Assembly: GCF_004343505.1 (NCBI RefSeq)
Contig: NZ_SLXU01000007.1
Location: forward strand, 1-64,000
Length of the DNA stretch: 64,000 bases
DNA from: Rhodovulum bhavnagarense
GTDB lineage: Bacteria; Pseudomonadota; Alphaproteobacteria; Rhodobacterales; Rhodobacteraceae
Reading direction: 5' to 3'
The notes under the pieces were generated by a model. It searched no databases. It was not told the DNA's origin and saw nothing but the letters and a program-made list of their open reading frames with translations. Position numbers and translations under genes: made by a program. Positions 1 through 7,719 of this stretch are shown one piece after another. Each line of letters opens with the position of its first letter. Positions within the stretch are counted from its first letter, which is position 1.

Positions 1-221
1 TGCGCAATTGCTTTATTCGGTTTGGCAGTTGCTTGTGAAAGAGCTTTCTGGTTGCGCCTTTTCTCTTGCCACCAAACAAGCGCGACCGGGGCGCCGAAAG
101 CAAACAGCATCTGGCCGCCAACCGGCCAACCCTGAAGACCAAAAGCAACGATCAAGAGCGCGATGAAGAAATAAACTGCAAAGAAGAAGAGAATCCGGAG
201 CAGCTTGAAAATAGCTTTCAT
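1..221 (-). CDS. small two-helix membrane protein (partial, runs off left edge)
   Basis: The frame opens with ATG at 221 and stays open to the window edge, giving at least 73 residues; the C-terminus is outside. A GAGG Shine-Dalgarno core lies about 8 bases before the ATG. The protein starts MKAIFKLLRILFFF and has two hydrophobic stretches (about residues 4-28 and 36-49) followed by a basic tail with KRRNQK, so it is probably an inner-membrane protein with two helices. I do not recognise a family. The DNA is clearly less GC-rich than the genes after position 800, which fits acquired DNA next to the tRNA-Glu gene. The reading frame itself is convincing; the function is unknown. Confidence 0.6.
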   Translation of the reverse strand, partial: MKAIFKLLRILFFFAVYFFIALLIVAFGLQGWPVGGQMLFAFGAPVALVWWQEKRRNQKALSQATAKPNKAIA

Positions 222-652
222 AGAAGGACCCTCGTCAATCACCCATCAGCGCGTCGATGTTTGCATGAGCCTCATCGCCCGTCGACCCTCTCGTCAAGAA
301 ACTGCGTATCAGATCGGGTCTTTCAGCCAGCGAGTTTCGCCTGGTCGTGATGCCGAAGGTCGAGGAAGCAGAACCTCGGCAAGCATCACGTCAGTTCAGT
401 GTGAACCGGGTACGGGTGTAGTTGCGGATCTTGCCGCTTTGGCCGGTCTATCGAACCCGGACCGAGGCGTCTCAGATCGTCCATGCGACGAGTCACTCAC
501 ACCCGCGGCACACAACGGAGGGTCCCAATCTGGTTTGTCCCGCCCCACCAAATCCCACCTCACAACAGAATCCGACTGATGGGATTTATGGTGGGACAGA
601 TCAACGGCGAAGCCGTTTTTCTGTTTAAAATCAACAACTTAAGGGGAAGAAA
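222..652. other. non-coding gap of 431 bases beside tRNA-Glu, possible island boundary
   Basis: I see no convincing gene in this stretch. Short open frames on the plus strand have no family resemblance and mixed composition. The right half carries the GGTGGG-like repeats listed separately, and the final 20 bases before the tRNA are A-rich (ends with aaggggaagaaatgg). The composition is closer to the small membrane protein on its left than to recJ on its right. Confidence 0.5.
522..598. repeat. cluster of GGTGGGA/TCCCACC repeats next to tRNA 3' end, candidate integrase arm sites
   Basis: Between 536 and 598 there is an imperfect inverted repeat: the left arm at 536-559 begins tgtcccgccccaccaaat and the right arm at 578-598 reads gatgggatttatggtgggac. 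On the minus strand the left part also contains tandem AGGTGGGAT and TGGTGGGGC units. Repeats of this kind beside a tRNA 3' end resemble the arm-type sites bound by P4-like tyrosine integrases. The inverted repeat is seen directly; the att interpretation is inference, and no integrase gene lies inside the window on this side. Confidence 0.4.
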
Positions 653-727
653 TGGCAGCCCGTAGGGGAATCGAACCCCTCTTTCCAGGTTGAAAACCTG
701 GCGTCCTAACCGATAGACGAACGGGCC
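653..727 (-). tRNA. tRNA-Glu (TTC)
   Basis: On the minus strand the acceptor arm GGCCCGT pairs with ACGGGCT, using a G-T wobble at the first pair, followed by discriminator G and an encoded CCA. The anticodon stem CCAGG/CCTGG encloses the seven-base loop TTTTCAA, giving anticodon TTC for glutamate. The T arm carries the GTTCGATTC signature. The 3' end faces the low-GC region, as expected if an element integrated into this tRNA gene. Confidence 0.95.
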
Positions 728-803
728 ATCCGGTGCGTGCGGCGTTATCTAGGGAAACTGGCCGGGGCGCGCAAGAGGATTCTTGCCCCATCTCGCCGTT
801 TTT

Positions 804-2552
804 TCAGCCCGCGCGGGCGGCGTCCTCCAGCCGCAGTTGAACCCGGTTCTGGCCGCGCCAGGTATTGACCTCCAGCCGACCGGCAAGGTGGAACCGCGCG
901 CCGCCATGCCCCTCGAGCAGGGGGCCGAGCGGGCCATCGAAGGCGCCGAAGGCGATCGCCTCCAGCCTTGCGCCCATGCCGTTGCCGAAACCGACCTTGA
1001 GGTGGCTCTCTCCGACCCGGCGAACGAATCCCAAGGCCATGTCGGCAAAGGCAAAGCGGGGCGCGGGTGCGCCCGCGCCGAAGGGGCCCGCGGCCTCGAT
1101 CCGGTCGACCAGTTCGACGGTGGCGGCCCCCGGCATCAGGAGCCCGGCAAGCCGCAGGTCCGCCGGGCCTGCCGCGCCCGCGCCCTGGCGAGCCAGCAAT
1201 TCACCCAGCCGCGCCATCGCCTCATCCAGTTTGTCGCGCGTCACGCTCAGCCCCGCCGCCATCCGGTGGCCCCCGCCTTTGACCAGCAGCCCCTCTGCCG
1301 CCAGACGCTGCACCGCCGCGCCCAGGTCGACACCCGAGACCGAACGGCCCGATCCCTTGCCCTCGTCGCCATCGAATCCGATCACCACGGCGGGGCGGTT
1401 GGTGGCCTCTTTCAGGCGGCTGGCCACGATTCCGACCACACCTGGATGCCAACCCTCGCCCGCCGCCCAGACCAGCGGCCCGTCCAACCCGCGCGCCTCG
1501 GCCTGGGCCAGCGCCGCGGCACGCACCGCGTTCTCGATCTCGCGTCGCTCGGTGTTGAGCTGGTCCAGCCGTTCGGCAATGGCCGCGGCCTCGGCGGGGT
1601 CGGCGGTGGCCAGCAGCCGCGCGCCAAGATCGGCCTTGCCGATCCGCCCGCCCGCATTCACCCGCGGCCCCAGCAGGAACCCCAGGTGATAAGGCGTCGG
1701 CGCGCTGTCCATCCGCGCCACGTCGGCCAGCGCGACAAGGCCCGGACGGCCGCGCCCGGCCATGACCTTGAGCCCCTGGCGCACCAGGGCACGGTTCACC
1801 CCCACCAGCGGCGCCACGTCCGCAATGGTCGCCAGCGCGACAAGATCCAGAAAAGCCAGCAGATTGGGGCCGGATAGCCCCTGCGCCCGCATCTGCCGGT
1901 TGACCTCGACCAACATCAGGAACACCACGCCCGCGGCACATAGATGCCCCAGCGCGCCATCCTCGTCCTGCCGGTTGGGATTGACCACCGCCAGCGCAGG
2001 CGGCAGGGTTTCGCCGCCCAGGTGATGATCCAGAACGATCACGTCGGCCCCCATGGCCGCGGCAATGGGTTCGTACGACAAGGTTCCGCAATCGACGCAG
2101 ACGATCAGGTCGTGGTCGCGGGCAAGACGTTGCATCGCGGGCACGTTGGGCCCATAGCCCTCGTCGATCCGGTCGGGGATATACAACGTGGCGCCCAGCC
2201 CCATCTCGCGCAGCCAGCTCAGCAACAGCGCCCCCGACGCCCCCCCGTCCACGTCGTAATCGGCAAAGACCGCGATGCGCTGCCGCCCGGTGACGGCGGC
2301 AAGAAACCGCCCGGCCGCGGCCCCCATGTCACGCAGGACAAGCGGATCGGGCAACAGATCCTTCAGGGTGGGTTCAAGAAACCGTTCGACCTCTTCGAGG
2401 GGAACGTGGCGCGCGGCCAGGATCGCGGCCAGGGCATCGGGCAGGCGCGCGGCTTGGGCCAGCGCCTGCGCCTGCCGGTCCTCTTCGGCCGAGGGGCCAA
2501 CCCAGCGCCGCCCGGTGGCCGAGCATTCAACACCCAGGAACGGCGCTGACAT
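804..2552 (-). CDS. recJ: single-stranded-DNA-specific exonuclease RecJ
   Basis: The 582-residue protein matches RecJ, the 5'-3' single-strand exonuclease used in recombinational repair and mismatch repair. The DHH-family core is clear: ADYDVDGG near residue 96 and the DHH motif in VLDHHLGG near residue 174 are metal ligands, with CVDCGT between them. A DHHA1 region follows, including the GGGHRMAAG motif near residue 430, and the C-terminus fits the OB-like nucleic-acid-binding domain. Length is normal for the family. It starts three bases after the glpX stop, so the two are almost certainly co-transcribed and translationally coupled, an order common in Rhodobacteraceae. Confidence 0.95.
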   Translation of the reverse strand: MSAPFLGVECSATGRRWVGPSAEEDRQAQALAQAARLPDALAAILAARHVPLEEVERFLEPTLKDLLPDPLVLRDMGAAAGRFLAAVTGRQRIAVFADYDVDGGASGALLLSWLREMGLGATLYIPDRIDEGYGPNVPAMQRLARDHDLIVCVDCGTLSYEPIAAAMGADVIVLDHHLGGETLPPALAVVNPNRQDEDGALGHLCAAGVVFLMLVEVNRQMRAQGLSGPNLLAFLDLVALATIADVAPLVGVNRALVRQGLKVMAGRGRPGLVALADVARMDSAPTPYHLGFLLGPRVNAGGRIGKADLGARLLATADPAEAAAIAERLDQLNTERREIENAVRAAALAQAEARGLDGPLVWAAGEGWHPGVVGIVASRLKEATNRPAVVIGFDGDEGKGSGRSVSGVDLGAAVQRLAAEGLLVKGGGHRMAAGLSVTRDKLDEAMARLGELLARQGAGAAGPADLRLAGLLMPGAATVELVDRIEAAGPFGAGAPAPRFAFADMALGFVRRVGESHLKVGFGNGMGARLEAIAFGAFDGPLGPLLEGHGGARFHLAGRLEVNTWRGQNRVQLRLEDAARAG

Positions 2553-2555
2553 GCC

Positions 2556-3527
2556 TTACTCGGCGGGCGTGCGATAGCGCATCCGCCGGACCGAGCCGGT
2601 CTTGGACCGCATCAGAAGGGTCTCGGCGGTCAGCCAGCCGACCTCGCGCTTGATCCCCGGCAGAAGCGAGCCGTCGGTCACCCCGGTTGCCGCGAATATA
2701 ACGTCCGCCGTCACCATGTCGTCGCGGGAATAGACGCGGCCCAGGTCGGTCACGCCGTGTTTGGCCGCACGGCCCCGTTCGTCATCATTGCGAAACAGCA
2801 ACTGGCCGAACATCTGCCCGCCCATGCATTTCAGCGCGGCAGCAGCCAGCACCCCCTCTGGCGCCCCGCCAGAGCCCATGTACATGTCGATCCCCGTGCG
2901 TTCGGCCTCGGCACAGTGCATCACGCCGGCCACGTCGCCATCGGTGATCAGGCGGATCGCGGCGCCGGTGGAACGGACCTCGGCGATCAATGCCTCGTGC
3001 CGGGGACGTTCGAGAATGCAGACGGTGATGTCGTTGGGATCGCCGCCCTTTTCACGGGCCAGTTGCCGAACCCGTTCGGCCGGCGGCATGTCCAGCGTCA
3101 CGATCCCCTCGGGATAGCCCGGCCCGATGGCCAGCTTTTCCATGTAGACATCGGGCGCGTGCAACATCGAGCCGCGCGGCCCCATCGCGATCACGGCCAG
3201 CGCGTTGGGCATGTCCTTGGCGGTCAGCGTCGTGCCCTCCAGCGGGTCCAGCGCGATATCGACCGCAGGCCCATCGCCGCTGCCAACCTCTTCGCCGATA
3301 TACAGCATCGGCGCCTCGTCACGCTCGCCCTCGCCGATGACCACTACCCCGCGAATATCCAGCCGGTTCAACTCGGTACGCATCGCGTCGACCGCAGCCT
3401 GGTCGGCAGCCTTTTCGTCGCCATGGCCGATCAGCCGGGCCGAGGCCAGCGCCGCCTTTTCGGATACGCGGGCAAGACCAAGGGACAGCATCCGGTCATT
3501 GAAATCGAGGGGCGCAGAACTGGGCAT
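2556..3527 (-). CDS. glpX: class II fructose-1,6-bisphosphatase GlpX
   Basis: This 323-residue protein is a GlpX-type fructose-1,6-bisphosphatase, which hydrolyses fructose 1,6-bisphosphate to fructose 6-phosphate in gluconeogenesis and, in autotrophs, the Calvin cycle. Seen motifs are GEGERDEAPMLYIGEE near residue 64, the DPLEGTT metal/substrate loop near residue 97, and the GSGGAPEGVLAAAALKCMGG segment near residue 220. An AGGA Shine-Dalgarno lies 7 bases before ATG 3527. It is directly upstream of recJ. In many relatives a homoserine dehydrogenase gene precedes glpX; here an unrelated HAD phosphatase does. Confidence 0.95.
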   Translation of the reverse strand: MPSSAPLDFNDRMLSLGLARVSEKAALASARLIGHGDEKAADQAAVDAMRTELNRLDIRGVVVIGEGERDEAPMLYIGEEVGSGDGPAVDIALDPLEGTTLTAKDMPNALAVIAMGPRGSMLHAPDVYMEKLAIGPGYPEGIVTLDMPPAERVRQLAREKGGDPNDITVCILERPRHEALIAEVRSTGAAIRLITDGDVAGVMHCAEAERTGIDMYMGSGGAPEGVLAAAALKCMGGQMFGQLLFRNDDERGRAAKHGVTDLGRVYSRDDMVTADVIFAATGVTDGSLLPGIKREVGWLTAETLLMRSKTGSVRRMRYRTPAE

Positions 3528-3613
3528 GAGAAATCCTGTGGCTACCGAAGAAAATCACCCCAATCTCTAGCCGCGCCACCCGGTTCAAGACAAGGGGGCG
3601 CAGGGCCGCGCCC

Positions 3614-4327
3614 TCAGTCGGCGAGGCTGTCGAGATATGACGGCAGGTGCCCAATGTCGGCCAGGATCACATCGGCCAGGTCAGACAGGTCGCCTGATCG
3701 GGCCGGGCCGGTGAGAACGGCGATCGTGGTCATCCCCGCCGCCCGCCCCGCAGCCAGGTCGTGGCGGCTATCGCCGACCATCGCGATTTCGCCTGGCGGG
3801 CGGCCGATCGCGCCGGCAAAGGCCAAGAGCTGACCGAGGCCGGGTTTGGCGCCGTGACCGCTGTCGCAACCGGCAACGAAATCGAAATGCTCCAGGATGC
3901 CCGCGGCGGACAGGTGGGCGCGCGCGGGCGCCTCGGCATCGTTGGTCGCCACGCCCAGCGCCAGCCCGCGGCCGGCAAGATCCTGCATCAAGGGCCGCAG
4001 CGGAACGGCCGGACATAGCGGGGCCTGCGCCGCGCTTGCATTCATCCGGGTCAAAAGGCGTTCGGGCGTCATCCCCGGCAGGTGCGGCAGCATCAGCGCC
4101 GCGATCTCGCCTGGTGTTCCCGCGATGACCGGGCTGGCCCGGTCAAACCGCGCGGCCCCCGGATCAAACCCGATCGCGGCCCCCAACGCGTCGCGCCGCG
4201 CCAGGTCACCCTCGGCCAGCTCGGCCAGGAACTCTGACGCCCATATGCCCCAGGTGGCATGGAAATCGAAAAGCGTGCCGTCCTTGTCGAAAAGGATCGC
4301 GCCCAGCCTGGCAATCGTTCCGCTCAT
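3614..4327 (-). CDS. HAD-superfamily phosphatase (phosphoglycolate-phosphatase-like)
   Basis: The protein has 237 residues from ATG 4327, chosen because AAGGGG sits 8 bases upstream; the frame is open further upstream but without family sequence. The HAD nucleophile motif FDKDGTLFD is at residues 12-20, the cap domain follows, the motif II/III region is around residues 120-160, and motif IV is MVGDSRHDLAAG near residue 190. This is the Gph/subclass I fold and suggests a small-molecule phosphate monoester substrate such as 2-phosphoglycolate. The substrate cannot be fixed from sequence. It lies 86 bases upstream of glpX on the same strand and 43 bases downstream of the DUF3572 gene. Confidence 0.8.
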   Translation of the reverse strand: MSGTIARLGAILFDKDGTLFDFHATWGIWASEFLAELAEGDLARRDALGAAIGFDPGAARFDRASPVIAGTPGEIAALMLPHLPGMTPERLLTRMNASAAQAPLCPAVPLRPLMQDLAGRGLALGVATNDAEAPARAHLSAAGILEHFDFVAGCDSGHGAKPGLGQLLAFAGAIGRPPGEIAMVGDSRHDLAAGRAAGMTTIAVLTGPARSGDLSDLADVILADIGHLPSYLDSLAD

Positions 4328-4370
4328 TTCCGCGCCCCTTTTGCCGGACCGGCCCCGGCCCCGCAAGCCA

Positions 4371-4646
4371 TCAGGTCCAATGTGGCCCCGTTCCGCCGGG
4401 CAGGCCCACCCGCGCGCGCATCACCGTCTCGCCCGGCACGCCCTCGGCAGCACAAAAGGATAGCACCCAGGCATCGTCCATCAGCAGAAAATCCAGAACC
4501 GAAGCCAGGAATTCGGGCTCTGCGGCACGCGCACGAAGATCGTCCTCACCCGCGCCGGTCGCCCCGAGAAAGACAGGCAACAACTCGTCATTGCCCACCA
4601 GCCATGTCAGCGCCCTGAGCGCAATGGTTTCGGCATGTTCTACCAC
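4371..4646 (-). CDS. DUF3572 family protein
   Basis: This is a 91-residue protein from GTG 4646, with GGAG about 10 bases upstream. The same frame is open to 5207, but that extension is antisense to the diguanylate cyclase gene. The sequence begins VVEHAETIALRALTWL and includes LPVFLGATGAGEDDLR and FLLMDDAWVLSFC, which I recognise as the short alphaproteobacterial DUF3572 family. Its function is unknown; it is probably cytosolic, acidic and helical. It is divergent from the PleD-like gene, so the roughly 115 bases between them must carry both promoters. DUF3572 next to a PleD-type regulator is a familiar pairing in this family. Confidence 0.75.
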   Translation of the reverse strand: MVEHAETIALRALTWLVGNDELLPVFLGATGAGEDDLRARAAEPEFLASVLDFLLMDDAWVLSFCAAEGVPGETVMRARVGLPGGTGPHWT

Positions 4647-4760
4647 GGGACGGCATCTCCGGATCGAGGTTAAAAGGTTTTTAACGCTTCCTACCGGAAA
4701 CTGAAGGGTGTGACATGGGGATTGAATGCCGCGTCGCGGCACATGCAGGGAAAAGGCCGT

Positions 4761-6158
4761 ATGCCTCGAACGATCCTGATCGTGGACGACCTGGCAACCA
4801 ACCGTATCGTCATCAAGGTCATGCTGGACCGAGCACATTACAACGTCGCGCAAGCCGCGAACGCGGCGACGGCACTGGACCGGATTGCCGATGCGCGCCC
4901 CGACCTGGTTCTGCTGGATATGCGGCTGTCCGACATCGACGGGATCGCCTTTTGCAAAAAGTTGAAATCGTCCCCCGACACCGCCGATCTGCCGGTCATC
5001 GCGATCAGCGCGTCCCCTGATCCGGGCGCGCGGCTGCGGGCGCTTGAGGCCGGCGCCGACGAGGTCCTGACAAAACCCCTGAACGAGGCATCGCTGCTGG
5101 CGCGTGTGCGCAGCCTGTTGCGCGCGCGCGCCACCCTCGAGGATCTGACCTTGCGCCGCGACACCCACAGGGCGTTGGGCTTTGCCGAACCGACGGCGCG
5201 GTTTCATGGCCCGGCGCGGATCGCCCTGATCGCCCCTCCGCGCGTCACCCGCACCTGGCGCGACGGGCTGCGCCGGGTTTCCAGCGACCGGCTGATCCCG
5301 ATGCGACAGTCAGAGGCGTTGCAACTCGACAAGGGAGGCGCTGCGCCCGATCTGTTCGTCATCGGAACCGATCCGGGCTGCGAGGCATCGGGGCTGCGCC
5401 TTGTCAGCGAATTGCGCACACGGCCCGAGACGCGGCATGCCGCGCTGATCCTTGCCGCGCCCGAGACCGCACAGGACAGCGCCGCCATGGCATTGGACCT
5501 CGGGGCGAACGACCTGGTCACAATGCCGGTGGACGCGCGCGAACTTGCGCTGCGCATCCGCAACCAGATGGCGCGGCTACGGCTGGAACGAACGTTACGC
5601 GACACGCTGAAGGACGGGTTGCGCCTGGCGGTCACCGACGCGTTGACGGGGTTGCACAACCGTCATTATGCCCTGCCCTACCTGGCCCGGATTGCCGCGC
5701 GCGCCGCGAAGACCGGCGAGGATTTTGCCGTTATCTCGATCGATATCGACCGGTTCAAACAGGTCAACGACCGTCACGGCCATGCCGCGGGCGATGCCGT
5801 TCTCACCACGGTCGCCTGCCGGCTGAAACAGGCGATGCGCGAGATAGACCTCGTGGCGCGGGTCGGCGGCGAGGAATTCCTGCTTGCCCTGCCCCAGACC
5901 GACCGGCACGGCGCCGAAACCATCGCCGAAAGGTTGCGACAGGCAGTGGCCGGGCACCCTGTCGCGCTGCCCTGCGGCACTGGCGAGATCGCGGTAACGA
6001 TCAGCATCGGCGTGGCGATCGGCCGGGGGGGCGGCCTGCCGGATGGCCCGACGCAGGTCGACCTCGTGAGAGCGTTGATGCAGGCCGCGGACCGCGCGCT
6101 TTATGCCGCCAAGGCCGCCGGGCGCAACGCGGTTCATTTCAGCCGCTGCGCCGCCTGA
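4761..6158 (+). CDS. pleD: PleD-type response regulator with GGDEF diguanylate cyclase domain
   Basis: The protein has 465 residues from ATG 4761 (AAGG just upstream; earlier in-frame starts add no family sequence). A first receiver domain (residues 1-120) has the VDD acidic pair, phospho-acceptor D in LLDMRL and K in LTKPL. A second, degenerate receiver (about 150-285) has an RDGLRR/GANDL pattern but no clear phospho-acceptor. A GGDEF domain follows, with DALTGLHNRHY and RVGGEEF near residue 375, and an REID sequence five residues before the active loop matches the RxxD inhibitory c-di-GMP site. It should make c-di-GMP from GTP under phosphorylation control, as PleD does. No EAL domain is present. 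Confidence 0.9.
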   Translation: MPRTILIVDDLATNRIVIKVMLDRAHYNVAQAANAATALDRIADARPDLVLLDMRLSDIDGIAFCKKLKSSPDTADLPVIAISASPDPGARLRALEAGADEVLTKPLNEASLLARVRSLLRARATLEDLTLRRDTHRALGFAEPTARFHGPARIALIAPPRVTRTWRDGLRRVSSDRLIPMRQSEALQLDKGGAAPDLFVIGTDPGCEASGLRLVSELRTRPETRHAALILAAPETAQDSAAMALDLGANDLVTMPVDARELALRIRNQMARLRLERTLRDTLKDGLRLAVTDALTGLHNRHYALPYLARIAARAAKTGEDFAVISIDIDRFKQVNDRHGHAAGDAVLTTVACRLKQAMREIDLVARVGGEEFLLALPQTDRHGAETIAERLRQAVAGHPVALPCGTGEIAVTISIGVAIGRGGGLPDGPTQVDLVRALMQAADRALYAAKAAGRNAVHFSRCAA

Positions 6159-6166
6159 ACACCATG

Positions 6167-6688
6167 CTAGCGCGGCGCGGAACCATCGCGGCGCGGATGG
6201 GACGGCCCCCGGCGCAGAACACGCTCCAGCCTGTCGGCGAAGGCCGCGCGCTGCTCGGGCGTCATGGCCGCCAACCGTTCGGTCATCAGGTCACGCCAGA
6301 TCTCGCCCTGGTCACGGGCATGGGCCTCTTGCGTGGCCAGGATGACAGCAACGTGTTCGGGCATGTAAGGCTCTGCCCTCAACGCATCCAGAAGATCGTT
6401 GAATCCCTGCCGCACGGCCTTGCGATTTTCGCGCAGGCGCGGCGCCTGGGACCGCATCGCCGCACGCAGGGCGGCGCGATCCTCATCAGCGAGCGCACGA
6501 GCATATGGACCATAGGCCGCCTCGCCCAGGTCGGCGCGCGTCGACGCACCGCGATGCCCGACCACCGCGCCCCCGACCATGCCCAGGATCAACAGGTTCA
6601 GCGCAAGGCTTGCGATCAGCATCACCCGCACCCAGGTCCGGGTCGGTGGCGCAGTTTCGTTTCGAGTTCTACCCTCTGCCAAGCTCAT
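6167..6688 (-). CDS. membrane-anchored Spy/CpxP-like periplasmic heavy-metal sensor protein
   Basis: This 173-residue protein has one N-terminal membrane helix (VMLIASLALNLLILGMVGGA, about residues 18-38) and a helical, Arg-rich periplasmic part with EDRAALRAAM, LRENRKAVRQGF and MTPEQRAAFADRLERVL, the pattern of periplasmic heavy-metal sensor and CpxP/Spy-like families. ATG 6688 overlaps the preceding stop as ATGA. However, the AGGAGG sequence almost touches that ATG and is spaced correctly (7 bases) for a TTG codon at 6682, so the true start may be TTG. It is the last gene of the sigma-factor operon and is probably an envelope-stress or metal-responsive partner of the regulators. Confidence 0.7.
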   Translation of the reverse strand: MSLAEGRTRNETAPPTRTWVRVMLIASLALNLLILGMVGGAVVGHRGASTRADLGEAAYGPYARALADEDRAALRAAMRSQAPRLRENRKAVRQGFNDLLDALRAEPYMPEHVAVILATQEAHARDQGEIWRDLMTERLAAMTPEQRAAFADRLERVLRRGPSHPRRDGSAPR

Positions 6689-7068
6689 CCCTCCTGAAGA
6701 AACGTATCGAGGCTGGGAACCAGGTCGACCGGTTCGTATCCGCCCCCCAGCATGACCGTCGTGACGATGTCCAGGGCCGCGGGATCGGCATAGCCGATCC
6801 ATATGCCGGCCACTGTTGCGCTGGCCAGGCCGGCCATCGACGGCCAGCCGCCCAGCGTGCTCAGCATCGCGCCGATGACCCCGCGCCGCGTCGCGGGCGT
6901 CGGGGTCTGCTTGCCCACCACGAGGGGTGCGGCGCGCACGCCTGCCTCGGCCATGGCATCGTCCATCACCCGCGCCAACAGCGCCGCCGACGGGGCGGGT
7001 CCGGTGTCCCGACCAACCTGGAACAGCGCCTCAAGCGCTTCGTCCGTGATTTCTGTCCGCTCAGTCAT
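6685..7068 (-). CDS. membrane protein, probable anti-sigma-type partner of the ECF sigma factor
   Basis: The protein has 127 residues from ATG 7068, overlapping the sigma-factor stop by 8 bases (ATGACTGA). It has a soluble N-terminal half (DEALEALFQVGRDTGPAPS...) and a hydrophobic stretch around residues 68-100 containing GGWPSMAGLASATVAGIWIGY. Proteins of this kind follow ECF sigma factors in Rhodobacteraceae and are sometimes mislabelled dihydroorotate dehydrogenase, for which there is no support here. Position, overlap and a cytosolic-then-membrane layout suggest an anti-sigma factor. I see no zinc-binding HxxxCxxC motif, so it would not be a ZAS-type protein. Function is inferred from context. 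Confidence 0.6.
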   Translation of the reverse strand: MTERTEITDEALEALFQVGRDTGPAPSAALLARVMDDAMAEAGVRAAPLVVGKQTPTPATRRGVIGAMLSTLGGWPSMAGLASATVAGIWIGYADPAALDIVTTVMLGGGYEPVDLVPSLDTFLQEG

Positions 7069-7639
7069 CCTGCAACCCCAATTCCCCGCGCCGCGCGGCG
7101 AGTTCCGCCTTGAGCGCCCTCTTGCCACGGGCGGTCAGGCTTTCGACCGCCTCGGTGCCGATTTCCATGACCTGCGCGATCTCGGGGTTCGACAACCCCT
7201 CGATATGGCGCAGGATCACCGCCTGCCGCTGCCGCACGGGCAACGCGTCAAGCGCCTCTTGCAGCGCTTGCGCCCGTTGCCCTGACAACAGGCGCGCTTC
7301 GGCACCGGGTGCCTCGTCATGTGGTTCGGGCACTCCGTCCAGCCCCTGCCCCCGACGCCGCCGCAGCCGGTCGGTACACAGGTTCCCGGTTACCCGGAAC
7401 AGCCAGGTGGACACACGCGCCTCGCCCGCGCGCCAATCCGGGGCGATCTTCCAGAGCCTCAGCATCGCCTCTTGCGCGACATCCTCGGCCTCGGCCGCGT
7501 CCCCCAAAAGCCGCGCGGCATGCGATAGCACCCGCGGCGTAAACCGAAGCGTCAGCGCACGCGCGGCCTGGGCGTCGCCCCGCCCATAGGCGGCCAGCAA
7601 CGCCTCGTCCGATTGAGCGCCCGCTGCATCGAAAGGCAT
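7061..7639 (-). CDS. ECF-type RNA polymerase sigma factor
   Basis: The protein has about 192 residues. Region 2 is visible as DEALLAAYGRGDAQAARAL, AEDVAQEAMLRLWK and ARVSTWLFRVTGNLCTDRLRR; region 4 is LPVRQRQAVILRHIEGLSNPEIA with EAVESLTARGKRALK, the usual helix-turn-helix. I chose ATG 7639 because CAGG lies 6 bases upstream; an in-frame ATG at 7645 is also possible. It heads the three-gene operon 6167-7639, with the membrane partner and the Spy-like protein downstream. ECF factors with membrane partners normally answer envelope, oxidative or metal stress. The stimulus here is unknown. Confidence 0.9.
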   Translation of the reverse strand: MPFDAAGAQSDEALLAAYGRGDAQAARALTLRFTPRVLSHAARLLGDAAEAEDVAQEAMLRLWKIAPDWRAGEARVSTWLFRVTGNLCTDRLRRRRGQGLDGVPEPHDEAPGAEARLLSGQRAQALQEALDALPVRQRQAVILRHIEGLSNPEIAQVMEIGTEAVESLTARGKRALKAELAARRGELGLQDD

Positions 7640-7719
7640 GTCCATCCTGCCTGTGGCCTATCCCGTCGAGGTCCCTGCGGCAATCGCGGCGGCGCATCAT
7701 CGCGCCGCCGCGAGCCAGT

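Noticed and set aside
4647-5207. N-terminal extension of the DUF3572 frame
   Set aside because: It lies antisense to the PleD-like gene; the family begins at the GTG near 4646 with a Shine-Dalgarno.
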